From assembly GCA_021234155.1 (NCBI GenBank), contig JAJEKV010000016.1, positions 20,336,441 to 20,400,440 of the forward strand: a stretch of DNA of 64,000 nt, written 5' to 3'. The notes below the pieces were generated by a model, which did not search any database, had not been told where the DNA came from, and was given only the letters and a program-made list of their open reading frames with translations. Shown in pieces: positions 1 to 10,640 of this stretch (positions within the stretch are counted from its first letter, which is position 1; every line of letters starts with the position of its first letter). The translations under genes were made by a program, and so were the position numbers. Source of the stretch: Isoetes taiwanensis. Its lineage: Eukaryota > Streptophyta > Lycopodiopsida > Isoetales > Isoetaceae.

Positions 1-1210
1 AGAACAAAAGCATAAATCAAATCCCTATGCACAGATGCTACAAAATCAATCAATGGTCATATCAGCATTAAATTACACCTTTATGGTATTGCCAGAAAGA
101 ACGGCCAAGTCCAAACGTTTGAAAATTGGAAAAGTGCATGTATAGAAAAGTGGAAAAGTTAAGTAGTTTCATGGGGCCATAATTGTCACATGTTGCATAA
201 TTGTATATTAATGAATTCTCTCGCTTCTTGGTTGATCATGCCAAGAATAACAAAATTAAATTGAATTGAATGGATTTTTATCCTCCACGGAAGTGGGGAT
301 TTTTGAACTAAAGATGAGGAGATGCTTGATTATGAATTATCCGACTATGATCATGGTTTTGAAGATTTCCACGAACAATTCAAGGAAGAATGTAGAACCC
401 CATATGATGTGATAGTTCTTTGATCGTAGTTTTATGACTGTGGTATCTGCTTCTGTCTTCATCCAAGCCGAGCTCACCATGATGAAATAGCCCCTTAGTT
501 CCTATAGATCTCTTATATTGTACCTATGCTCTAGTTTTGCAATGTGTACTTTTGTAGATATGCACAATATAAATTCAAACATGAAGTCCTTGGTATCATT
601 TATCGATTCCCAACATATGCCCAGGTGTTTGCAGTAACTAATAAAATTGTGCTTACAATTGCATATTGAATGTTACAAATATGATCCTAGCATCTAGCAC
701 ATGGATCAATGACATGACATCTTTGCCCGTTAGGCTGGATTGTCACCTCTCCAAGGGGTACTCCTCCCTGCTCAGACACACCCCTCCACTCATATATAGT
801 GAAAGCTACGATTGTGGCTTAGCCATCCAAATCCATTTCTCATCAATATACAATTGTTCTTATTCTCATTTTGTCACATGACATTATTCTCATTTTGTCA
901 CATGATATTAGAACATCAAGCTTGAAATGGGCACACGAGGAAGGAGATTCACCAAGAAAAAGATTGAATCAGAAGAAATGTATCAGTGCCGAAATTTTTT
1001 GAACTTGGGAGGGCTGCGATCACTGGTTGAAGAATCGCTGCCACGAATCGTTGTAGAAGAAAAAATCGAAATGCCTCTGTTCGACTTTTTTGGATGGTTT
1101 TACTTTGTCTAAGATCTAAAAAAGATTTTAATAACATTTCTAACAATTGTTATTAAAATTATTGGTTCTTATTACACCATTATATAGACCAAACCCTATG
1201 ATATTCTATT
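1..1210. other. Intergenic, no gene seen
   Basis: AT-rich sequence with only short open frames that lack recognisable domains. Nothing in the stretch looks like a conserved exon. The last part leads into a copia gag remnant. Confidence 0.5.
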
Positions 1211-1228
1211 CATACATGGCAAGTGAGG

Positions 1229-1514
1229 ATGAAGTTTCACTTGATAGAGAAGGATCTATTTGGAGTTATTGATGGTTTTGAGAAGAAGCCAATCATTACT
1301 GGACTTAGGAGATTCTCAAATCCACCATGTAAATTTCTCCAAATCTATTGAGGACATTTGGGATACGATTGACAAGATCTTTGGAGCACAAATCAAGAAA
1401 TGTATTTCTAAAAGGAAACTATTCCAACTTCATATGAAAGAAGGAGAAATTCTACTAGCGGAGCACATAAAGAAGATGATGTCTATCCTAAATCAATTCC
1501 TGGGATCAATGTGA
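1229..1514 (+). pseudogene. Ty1/copia gag remnant
   Basis: This is a fragment of a copia-type retrotransposon Gag. One frame from the ATG at 1229 reads MKFHLIEKDLFGVIDGFEKKP, close to the usual copia start 'mk..L...dLW.vvdG.e.kp'. The next frame (about 1340-1512) reads DIWDTIDKIFGAQ and then LFQLHMKEGE..HIKKMMSILN, the typical UBN2/gag core. The change of frame between the halves shows a frameshift or small deletion. No protease, integrase or reverse transcriptase follows, so this is an isolated fragment. Its last 35 bases lie inside the segmental duplication starting at 1478, so the gag fragment was already present when that block was copied. Confidence 0.7.
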
Positions 1515-2891
1515 AAGTATATTTGTTTGTCATAAAATGTCTTGGTCCTGGTAATCAAAGTTTACCTCTAAACTGGCCAATTTCGCCTCAAATCTGATTC
1601 GCACTTGTTGTGATGGATGCCTAGATGCCCTGTTCAAACACTTACCTTAGCAAGCAGATTCAACAAGAGGCATATGCGTTTCTACAGTCCAAATTAGTAT
1701 CCATACGAACTAAACACACCAATGCATGAATTAAAAGTTTCCAAAAATCAATATCTTTCTCCATCCTTTAAAAAATTATTCAAAAGATCTTTTGGGAACC
1801 TTAATCTTTTGTGCATTGCCTCTAGTTTATTTACCTCCACATTTACCTCCCCATGTGTCCCACCAGATCCGGCTTCGGAACCCTGTTGACAGCAGCATGT
1901 GACCGGACCCTTAAAGTTGTGATTTATGAGCCCTCCAGCAGTTGCAGTTCGTCGGTTAAAGTTGTGATTTATGAGCCCTCCGATTTTGTGTCCCCTCTCC
2001 TGTGAGTCTGAACCCTAGAAATGGCATGTATAGATGCGTGTAAAAGAAGAAAGACGAAGAAGATGATAAGAAATATGGATGGAGAGGGCTAGAATGTTGT
2101 TAGATCAGATTGAGCATAGCCGTGCAGATCTCAAGGGAGAATTGATGTAACCGTTTTCGTTTTAAAATGCAGGAGATCCAGTTTACAGATGACCGTACTT
2201 GCTGAGCCTTTTGTTGCTCTCATGTTAAAGGTATTTCTTTAAATCAAATAGAGATTGTCTGTAATTCCTTTTGCTTTGTCTGATCTTTCTACCATGGTAC
2301 CAAAGCAATTTCACACATTCATCAGATTGTCTGCAACTTGGTTGAATTCCATCATCTATATTAAATTGGTGTAGTCTCCACAATTTTGTCTCGAAAAAAG
2401 GCAAGGGCGACAATCTTTAATGCATAAGCTGATTTCATTATTATCACGCCCAGTTCGGAGAGGTTGAAAGAGAACTTAAACAGGCTTGGCTCCTTTTTGG
2501 GTGGGAAAATGATTGAAGTATTGCTGCTTGCGGATATTCTAGCCTAAATTACCTGCTCTAAGTCATGCTTAGCATATATGTGGTATAAAAACATAAAAAA
2601 CACGTCCAAGTAGCATTCATATGTTCTACAGCTTGGTAGAGCAGCTTATTTAGTTTGAATGCTTCTAGCAAATACAATGTTATGATCGATCTAGAACGAC
2701 AAAACCGCATATAGGGCAACCGATAAGCCTATCAAGTTTCCGAGTACAAATGCAACAATAGACATCTTTTCTTGCAGAGTCTTCCACCACATCTGTTTGT
2801 GTGGTTCTTGTGATGCAACTGGTGTAGATGACCTATTGCAGCTGGGCAAAGGGTAACCACACAAACCTGCATTACCTATGTAACTCGAGTT
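1478..2891 (+). repeat. Segmental duplication copy S1 (receptor gene 3' end)
   Basis: This block is nearly identical in direct orientation to 7417-8769. It starts inside the copia gag fragment (GATGTCTATCCTAAATCAA), covers the non-coding DNA downstream of the receptor-like gene, and ends inside the last coding part of that gene at ACTCGAGTT. S1 carries an extra internal short duplication: TTAAAGTTGTGATTTATGAG occurs twice between about 1910 and 1975 but only once in S2. Smaller indels also separate the copies. Because S1 joins the intact gene, it is the likely source. Confidence 0.9.
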
Positions 2892-5189
2892 TGTAAATGT
2901 GTTGAATTGACCACCTGTTGGAATAGGCCCGTCCAAGTGGTTGAACGATACATTAAAGCTTGATAAGCTGCGCATGTGAGCAAGCTCATTAGGAATTCTG
3001 CCAGTCAATTTATTGCTGTGTAGGTCCATCTGCTCCAAAATGGCCAAGTTTCCCAGGCTTGTTGGAATAGAGCCAGAAATACTGTTATTAGACAGACTGA
3101 GATAACGCAACCCTGTGAGGTTTCCAAGGCCTTGAGGAATTTTTCCCACCAACCTATTGCTTGATAAATCAATGAGCGTAGTAGTTTTGAGCACATAGCT
3201 AAATGGCTCAAGTGGTCTACCTTTGAGAGGTAGAAAAATGTCTTGATATAATGTGTCTTTGCCATCAAAAAGCCCAGAGCTGTTTTGGTCTTCACCAAAA
3301 ATTAAACTCTCCATATTTTCCATATCTGCAGGAATTTCACCCTCCAGCATGTTGTTTGATAACTCTAGCACCTGAAGACTTTTCATATTCACTATCCAAG
3401 GTGGGAAGGGTCCTTCAAGTGAGTTATAACCCAAGCTCAAGACCTTAAGATCTCGCATCTGCCCAAGAAATGAAGGTATAATTCCAGTAAGGTTGTTTTT
3501 CTTCAAATCTAGAAGCTGCAAACTGGAGCATTTCTCCAGAGATAGAGGCACCTCGCCCCCTAGGTTACTTTGCGGAACTGATACAATCAGCAAATATTGC
3601 AACTTAGTAAAATTTATTTCAAGCTTCCCACTTAGCAAATTGTTCCCTAGATCAAGTCGTTGTAAATGTGCACAATTTTCCAGACTTGGAGGTACAGATC
3701 CTTGCAATAAATTACTAGATAAGCTGAGCACCTGTAGATGTGAGCAATTGCTTAGCGTTTCAGGGATACTCCCAGTCAAATTATTGGAAGATAAAGCAAG
3801 TTGTTCTAGAGAGGTACAATTGCCAAGGCTACCAGGGATTTGACCAGAGAGTTTGTTGTCGTGAAGATCTAACTGAAGCAAGTTCTGCAGGGCTCCAAAA
3901 CTAGAAGGCACTGAACCATGAAGAGAGTTGTTGAACAGATAGAGGTATTGAAGTTTGGAACAATTCCCAAATGAAGAGGGTATGCTTCCCGAGAGCTGAT
4001 TATCATTTAAACGGAGTTGGGTCAGACTCGTACAATTCCCTACTGATTCTGGGATGCTCCCATCAAACATGTTATTTTCTGCCACAAATACTTGTAGTTG
4101 CCAAAGCTTTCCTAGAGACGAAGGCAACGTACCTTTGAAGCCACAGTTAGTAAGTGTTAGGGTCTGAAGGCTGGCACAGTTGCTTAATTCTTCTGGTATG
4201 CTTGTACCTTGAAATGAATTATATATCAACTTTAGGTCTGTAATGGATGTCAAATTCCCAATTTCTTTTGACATCTTGCCACCAATTAGGCCATTCCAAC
4301 TTATGTCAAAATACTCAAGCTCTGTAATATTCCAAATATCCTGCGGGAACTGTTGCCCTGATGCTCCATACGAAGCCAAAGCAATTGTTGAGATATATCT
4401 CAGCTTGGAAAGGAAGTAAGGAAATCTTCCACTTAGCAAAGTTCCAGAAGTGTCCACCCAATACAGTTGAGTGCAGTTTGCAAGGTCCTCTGGTAGAGGT
4501 CCTCCCAATTTGTTATATCCATATAAAGAAAGGCGCTGAAGATTTTTGAGCCTCCCCAACTCCGTTGGAATTCTGCCATCTAAAGGGTTGTTACCCAACC
4601 ATAGTTCTGTGAGAGATGACAGGTTACCAAGAGTAGCGGGAATACTTCCGTTGAGATTGTTGAATACCAGAATTAGAACCTCCAAGCTCCTGATCTTTCC
4701 TAGCTCCTTCGGGATTTCACCTGTGAAGTGGTTATCCTTCAGCCACAATTCACGCAGTGAGGAGCAATTTCCAAGCGAAGCTGGAATAGTTCCTATCATG
4801 TTGTTGTTGGAGAAATCTAGGTACTGCAATTTCTGAAGTATCCCTAATTCAGATGGTACTTTACCAGTGAAATTGTTATAGCCCAAGTTGAGATATTGGA
4901 GAGACGAAAGACGTCCAATTGTTGGTGCAATAGAGCCGGACAGACCCATTTGTGGCAATGTCAAATTCACTACTCTACCAGAAGCGCATGCAACCCCTGT
5001 CCAATTGCATGCATTGGCAGAGGCATTTTCGCTCCAACCTGCCAACGCACCAGAAGGATCGTCAGTTATGCCCGCCTTAAATAACAGCAATATCTCTGCA
5101 TCTTGCTCCAATTGTTGAAGGACTGTCACTGCAGAAAGATGAATAAGATAACACATGCAAAACAACACAAAGGGGATGGATATCGCCAT
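2691..5189 (-). CDS. LRR receptor-like protein (RLP), no kinase
   Basis: This is a cell-surface leucine-rich-repeat receptor-like protein of 832 residues in one exon. From the ATG at 5189 there is a hydrophobic signal peptide (about residues 1-24), an N-terminal LRR cap with the Cys pair in ACNWTGVAC (C61, C68), and about 25 plant-type LRRs with LxxNxLxGxIP. Near residues 630-680 sits an island-like break (DTLYQDIFLPLKGRPLEPF, then LIDLSSNRL), as in RLPs and PSKR/PSY1R-type receptors. Four more LRRs and a C-terminal cap (NAGLCGYPLPSC) follow. The protein ends in a single hydrophobic segment (SIVAFVLGNLIGLSVALYAV) with almost no cytoplasmic tail. Such proteins normally signal through partner kinases such as SOBIR1 in angiosperms; that role is inferred. 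A longer frame runs upstream but has only a TTG. Alternative: a former receptor kinase that lost its kinase. Confidence 0.9.
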   Translation of the reverse strand: MAISIPFVLFCMCYLIHLSAVTVLQQLEQDAEILLLFKAGITDDPSGALAGWSENASANACNWTGVACASGRVVNLTLPQMGLSGSIAPTIGRLSSLQYLNLGYNNFTGKVPSELGILQKLQYLDFSNNNMIGTIPASLGNCSSLRELWLKDNHFTGEIPKELGKIRSLEVLILVFNNLNGSIPATLGNLSSLTELWLGNNPLDGRIPTELGRLKNLQRLSLYGYNKLGGPLPEDLANCTQLYWVDTSGTLLSGRFPYFLSKLRYISTIALASYGASGQQFPQDIWNITELEYFDISWNGLIGGKMSKEIGNLTSITDLKLIYNSFQGTSIPEELSNCASLQTLTLTNCGFKGTLPSSLGKLWQLQVFVAENNMFDGSIPESVGNCTSLTQLRLNDNQLSGSIPSSFGNCSKLQYLYLFNNSLHGSVPSSFGALQNLLQLDLHDNKLSGQIPGSLGNCTSLEQLALSSNNLTGSIPETLSNCSHLQVLSLSSNLLQGSVPPSLENCAHLQRLDLGNNLLSGKLEINFTKLQYLLIVSVPQSNLGGEVPLSLEKCSSLQLLDLKKNNLTGIIPSFLGQMRDLKVLSLGYNSLEGPFPPWIVNMKSLQVLELSNNMLEGEIPADMENMESLIFGEDQNSSGLFDGKDTLYQDIFLPLKGRPLEPFSYVLKTTTLIDLSSNRLVGKIPQGLGNLTGLRYLSLSNNSISGSIPTSLGNLAILEQMDLHSNKLTGRIPNELAHMRSLSSFNVSFNHLDGPIPTGGQFNTFTNSSYIGNAGLCGYPLPSCNRSSTPVASQEPHKQMWWKTLQEKMSIVAFVLGNLIGLSVALYAVLSF

Positions 5190-5756
5190 TAAGATTGCCA
5201 AATTCTCTAGGGAGTAAGATTTGGCTAATGGTTTGGCCAGAAAAGGGGGATTGGGTTTAATATTGTATATTTTAATGGTTAGAATTAGAACATTTCCCTT
5301 CTGTGCTTGCTTTTCTGACTTCCAGCTCTGACTTCCAGCTTGCTTTTCTGGTATGCTATGGACATGTGGGCCGTTGGAGATGCTGGTTGCTAACCGAGTG
5401 AAGATATGCGGATTTGAGTGGAATACTTTCGCTGCGCAGGGCGGATTTGAATGAGAAGCTTTTGAATGGTTTGGCTGTGCAGGGAAGGATCTATACCAGT
5501 AACATGTAGGCTATGGTGGTGATGCGAATATGTTTTATCTCTTGTTTGTTCTTGCCTTTCTGCTTTGTTTATGTAGACATCTCCTTTCTGAGGCTTCACA
5601 CTTCTTTGTGAAGCTACTCTACGAATCTGGAAGCTTGAAGTTTGTGCTTTCTTGTGGAAGTTGTTTTCAAAGAAAAATGCATACCTTTTTGAAAAGAATT
5701 TCTCTAAGTTGCCTTAATCTAGACGGGAAAACCACTTGTACATTACTTCTATTTAA
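5190..5756. other. Upstream region of the receptor-like gene
   Basis: No convincing gene. On the minus strand, about 75 bp upstream of the receptor ATG, the AT-rich run TAAAATATACAATATTAAAC (about 5258-5277) could be a TATA-type promoter. An open frame at 5530-5880 on the plus strand is hydrophobic but low-complexity; it runs into repeat D and has no family signature. Confidence 0.35.
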
Positions 5757-7402
5757 AGCCATTGTTCTCTTTGTTGTCATTGTCAATCTTTTATATTTCC
5801 ACATCAAAACAAAGCTTTTTAGACTTTATTACGTAGGGCTCAGGATAGTCTTACCCTGGTTTCGGGGATCCCGGAGATAAAAAATACCGCCCCTTCGGTA
5901 TCACCGCCCCAGGCTTGACGGAACCGCTTTCAGACCCCGTTTTCACCGTCATCGACACGACACGTGAGGGGTCTCGCGATAAACCGGGCCATCCGCCCAC
6001 GCGAGACATCCGGGCCGGCCCGTGGTGTTCCCGCCCCAGATCACCAACACCGATCCCGCCCCCGGATCACCAACACTGATCCCCCCTCCCGATCCCCATG
6101 CCGCGGGTTAATAACCGCGCTCCGAGCATCGGGGTGGTTGTGATCCCCCCTCGGGATCACCATCGCGTGTCGATATCGCCACCCGATATACGCCACTTTA
6201 TCCCGGCCGGGATCACCACCATGGCCGACATCGGCCGATATCGGGACCCAGGAAAATGGCCGCCCTCGGGATCCGGATAGGACTCGCCGATAACCGCCCG
6301 ATATCACCAGCGTGGTGAATCCCTCCTCGGGATCACCCCATACCCCGGCCGTGATTACTTCCTCGGGATCACCCACATAGGGTCGATATCACGATCCGAT
6401 ATCGGGCCGGTTATCCCCGCCGGGATCAATAGTGGGGCCGAGATCGGGCGATCCGGGATATTGGCCGCGTTATCCCCGGCCCGGGATCACCCACCGTGGG
6501 CCGTGGGACCATGATGCCCGTAGGTTTCGATTCACGATGTGATTTCCTCCTCCGTGATCACACCACGCTGAAAGTGATTCCCTCCTCCTGATCCCCACGC
6601 ACTTTATGCATGGAAATCGGACGGTGGCCGTACGTGCGTGGATCGATCGTGTACGGTTTTGAACATGTCGCCCATGCGGACCTAAATTAACACACCCGGA
6701 TGTCGGAGACCACCCTCAGGGATCCCATATTTGTCTTCCGTAATTTCTCTGCTATTGCAGCATGCAACGCACGGATGTTCGCTGCCCCCGGCAAGCCTAT
6801 GGACGCCACAATGGAGGAGAAGATAGCACGTATTTATCTGCCTAAGATTATTTTTAGGAGGTAAGAAACGAGTGCGCTGGCCAAATACATGTGGAGTCAC
6901 CCCCTAATGGCATTTTCGACCACAAAGAACCTACACCGGGTTTTTAAGAGCACCAAGTTCCTTCGCACGGGAGGTGGAGAAATGCTTGTGTGGACCAAGC
7001 TACTTCCCAACAAACCCGGGTTGAAGACTTCATTCTTGGAGAGCAAAGAAATTGTGTGGCACCGCAGTGCCTTCTACTTAAGGAGTTCCAACTCGAGAGG
7101 GTGCTAAAGAGGCCAACCGGGATTCTTATTTGACTATGAAAAGGTATGTATTTCTAAAACCCTATCCTCTAGTTTACTGTTGTTGTTGTTGTTGTTGTTT
7201 CTGTAGTAGAAAACATTGTAGCAGAAGTATATTTAATTCTTAGATGTACATGCACCACTTTCGTGCACTAATTTTGAACACTCAAAATAGGTATTGGTGC
7301 ACATATGGTCCCCAGGACAAGACTTTGAACACTCATGTGGTTGCTGATGGACCACGTCAACCTGGCACACGCAGGAAAAGAGTTGAGAGGGGTGAGAGTT
7401 GA
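5757..7402 (+). repeat. Dispersed repeat D, copy D1
   Basis: This 1.65-kb repeat is shared with 10641-12283 (direct) and partly with 22729-23615 (inverted). It begins AGCCATTGTTCTCTTTGTTG. After a 70-base AT-rich lead comes a GC- and CpG-rich section (about 5850-6600) packed with CCTCCGGGATCAC-type motifs, many mutated to forms such as CCCGGGATC, and with palindromic CGATATCGG blocks. The second half (6800-7400) has lower GC content and contains short coding-like stretches, for example VEKCLCGP, that match D2 in shifted frames. The right end stops at the junction with segmental copy S2 inside GTTGAGAGGGGTGAGAG. No intact protein is seen. Confidence 0.85.
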
Positions 7403-7416
7403 GAGGGGTGAGAGGG

Positions 7417-8769
7417 GATGTCTATCCTAAATCAACTCCTGGGATCAATGTGAAAGTATATTTGTTTGTCATAAAATGTCTTGGTCCTGGTAATCAAAGT
7501 TTACCTCTAAACTGGCCAATTTCGCCTCAGATCTGATTCGCACTTGCTGTGGTGGATGCCTAGATGCCCTGTTCAAACACTTACCTTAGCAAGCAGATTC
7601 AACAAGAGGCATATGCGTTTCTGCAGTCCAAATTAGTATCCATACGAACTAAACACACCAATGCATGAATTAAAAGTTTCCAAAAATCAATATCTTTCTC
7701 CATCCTTTAAAAAATTATTCAAAAGATTTTTTGGGAACCTTAATCTTTTGTGCATTGCCTCTAGTTTATTTATCTCCACATTTACCTCCCCATATGTCCC
7801 ACCAGATCCTCACTACCACTAGCAGTTGCAGTTCGTCAGTTAAAGTTGTGATTTATGAGCCCTCCGATTTTGTGTCCCCACTCCTGTGAGTCTGAACCCT
7901 AGAAATGGCATGTATAGATGCGTGTAAAAGAAGAAAGACGAAGAAGATGATAAGAAATATGGATGGAGAGAGCTAGAATGTTGTTAAAGAGGTCAGATTG
8001 AGCATAGCCATGCAGATTTCAAGGGAGAATTGATGTAACCGTTTTTGTTTTAAAATGCAGGAGATCCAGCTTACAGATGACCATACTTGCTGAGCCTTTT
8101 GTTGCTCTCATGTTAAAGGTATTTCTTTAAATCAAATAGAGATTGGAGGTCTGTAATTCCTTTTGCTTTGTCTGATCTTTCTACCATGGTACCAAAGCAA
8201 TTTCACACATTCATCAGATTGTCTGCAACTTGGTTGAATTCCATCATCTATATTAAATTGGTGTAGTCTCCACAATTTTGTCTCGAAAAAAGGCAAGGGC
8301 GACAATCTTTAGTGCATAAGCTGATTTCATTTATTATCACGCCCAGTTCGGAGAGGTTGAAAGAGAACGTAAACAGGCTTGGCTCTTTTTTGGGTGGGAA
8401 AATGATTGCGGATATTCTAGCCTAAATTACCTGCTCTAAGTCATGCTTAGCATATATGTGGTATAAAAACATAAAAAACACGTCCAAGTAGCATTCATAT
8501 GTTCTACAGCTTGGTAGAGCAGCTTATTTAGTTTGACTGCTTCTAGCAAATACAAAGTTATGATCGATCTAGAACGACAAAACCACATATAGGGCAACCG
8601 ATAAGCCTATCAAGTTTCCGAGTACAAATGCAACAATAGACATCTTTTCTTGCAGAGTCTTCCACCACATCTGTTTGTGTGGTTCTTGTGATGCAACTGG
8701 TGTAGATGACCTATTGCAGCTGGGCAAAGGGTAACCACACAAACCTGCATTACCTATATAACTCGAGTT
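7417..8769 (+). repeat. Segmental duplication copy S2
   Basis: Direct copy of 1478-2891. The left junction lies between the end of repeat D1 (GAGAGGGG) and the gag-derived GATGTCTATCC. The right junction is at ACTCGAGTT, after which unrelated sequence begins (AACCATCATCC). The copy keeps the non-coding DNA downstream of the receptor gene and the last roughly 66 codons of that gene. Relative to S1 it lacks one of two short repeats near 7815 and has several small indels. Confidence 0.9.
8569..8769 (-). pseudogene. 3' end fragment of LRR receptor-like gene
   Basis: This fragment encodes the C-terminal cap and transmembrane segment of the receptor at 2691-5189: NSSYIGNAGLCGYPLPSCNR, then QEKMSIVAFVLGNLIGL and VALYVVLSF, with one replacement (Ala to Val) near the end. 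All LRRs and the signal peptide are missing. The sequence upstream on this strand (above 8769) is unrelated, so it cannot make a receptor. It is part of duplication S2. The near-identity suggests a recent copying event. Confidence 0.9.
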
Positions 8770-9222
8770 AACCATCATCCAATTAAATTGGGATTATGTC
8801 AACTCCAAAATCACGCCAACCTGCTATTGTCTTCTAGGGGGTTTTTGTTTTTTTTAATCTTTTTTTTTGGACTTCAAAAATAACATAAGGTTGCGATTCA
8901 CGTGTGACTTTTCATATGCGAATTGAAATATGCAGAAATGAAGAGCAAGTTGCTAACATAGATGAGACCAAAATTGCTTGCTCGATAGATGATAATATTG
9001 GGATTGATAATAACAGATTGCATTATTTGCGAGGCAATTCCAGACTCGAAATTATTGATACATGGCACAAATATCATACAAAAATATCATATATTCCAAT
9101 AAAACATTAAGGGATCAATCCATGTTTTTCCACGTGTTTAACAAGGTGTGGTTCCATGTCGGCCCGTTCTATCCATTGCATTTAATCTAACACTTCACCC
9201 AACCGTCATCCCCATAGCCAAA

Positions 9223-10473
9223 TTATGCATAATAGACACAAACTTCACCGTAAAAATCATCCGTGCGCCAAAGTTTTTTTGGATCGTAAGATGGTGGATT
9301 CAGGGCCTGTGTTTGATTGTAGAAGCATTTGAGAGCATCATCATCCACTATGATTATATCATCCTTATTCTCGATACCAAGTTCGTCCATCATGTTACTC
9401 AAGTGTTTGATGAAGATAGGCTTGCCTGTTGGATCCTTGGGATTAGTGAACTTCACACATTTGTTACGATCCCAAAGGGTCAACCAATGTCACGCATTTC
9501 CCCGGTGCCTCCAAAGTATCCTTGATGTTCCTTAGTTCCATGGATGACCAAATACCAACTCGAAATAACACAATGCCTCGCCTAGCATCTCCTTCAAGTG
9601 CGGCGCGGATAGATCCACTTGGTGTTTGATTCTACCGGTGTCCGATGAAACCTGTTCTCTAGCCACTTTATTTTTCGGAAAAGTCTTGCAAAGGACTCCG
9701 CGTTTAGGTCGAACACCACAACCTTCTTAGAAACGCAATGGAAGCTGAAACATCAAACATGTATCCGGTCCAGAAGATACGATAACACAAACAATACAAA
9801 CGCGGCAAGCGTGATTTGAAATAGTCATAACCAAATCGGCTTCGGCGTGATTTAGTTTGACAACGAAAAATAATCAAAGCACGCTTGGCGCGATTTAATT
9901 CAAAGGTAATACAAATTAAATCACGCGTGGCGCTATTTAGAGTGGGCAAGGCCATACCTATCATCTTCGGGGCCATTTGCCAGTCATCCATCATTCTCCC
10001 CTCCACCACCCTTAATCTTCGTCTTCTTCCGATTTGTTAGAATTGTTATTTTCTATTAGTTCATTTGCGTCCTTCACAACCGACATTATTTTACTATTGA
10101 TTTGGCAAACACAGGAATCACTAGAGCCGCCTTCGTTGCCTTCATTTTCGGTTTCCCGTCAATTATTTCATTGTTAACCCGTGAATCTACTCTATTGTTG
10201 CTTGCATCACCCGCAATGTGGGCAAGGATATTCCCTAAGTTCGCCGCCATCACGATTACTTTGAGCAACCGGTTTAGCGACTATTTGTTCATTCTCGCTT
10301 TCCTTATCGGTGCAGATTACTAGTTCCCTCTCCGAAGCAACGCCCACTTTCGAATTGGACAAGTCTACGAGACTTTTGATTCTTGATGATTTCAGGTTGC
10401 CATAAGGGCCTTTAGGAGACTTGGCAAGCACATGCATGAGGAATGGTTCAAGAAAGTCTTTGGCCCTCATCAC
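9223..10473 (-). pseudogene. FCP1/SCP-like HAD phosphatase remnant
   Basis: This is a decayed gene of the FCP1-homology (HAD) family, whose members remove phosphate from proteins such as the RNA polymerase II tail. The minus strand gives motif I as VVVFDLN (about 9708-9727), then IWSSMELRNIKDTLEA (about 9510-9555), then a KPIFIKHLS stretch and the late acidic motif IIIVDDDALK (about 9335-9355) followed by NPPSYDP. These pieces occupy different frames, with stops between them, so at least two frameshifts are present. In motif I the second Asp is replaced by Asn, as is common in plant FCP1-like proteins, which makes activity doubtful. Upstream (10086-10473) two overlapping frames may be a disordered N-terminus. 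The stretch 9760-10080 has no clear domain. A related gene occurs in element B. Confidence 0.7.
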
Positions 10474-10640
10474 TCACAAAGCGGTGACATCTTCTTGCAC
10501 CCATAAGAGCCTCTCGGGCAATATAACCTCCAACATGAAGCTCCAAGCGGGTTGTATCAATTGGAGCAAATGCCTCGACGAGGTAAGCCACCATAGGCGG
10601 GAAATCCATTTTTATTTAAGGGGCCCTTCTCCTTAGTTTG

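Noticed and set aside
5530-5880. 116-codon hydrophobic frame on plus strand
   Set aside because: Runs into repeat D, has no family signature, and the region duplicated at 10.6 kb does not keep the frame.
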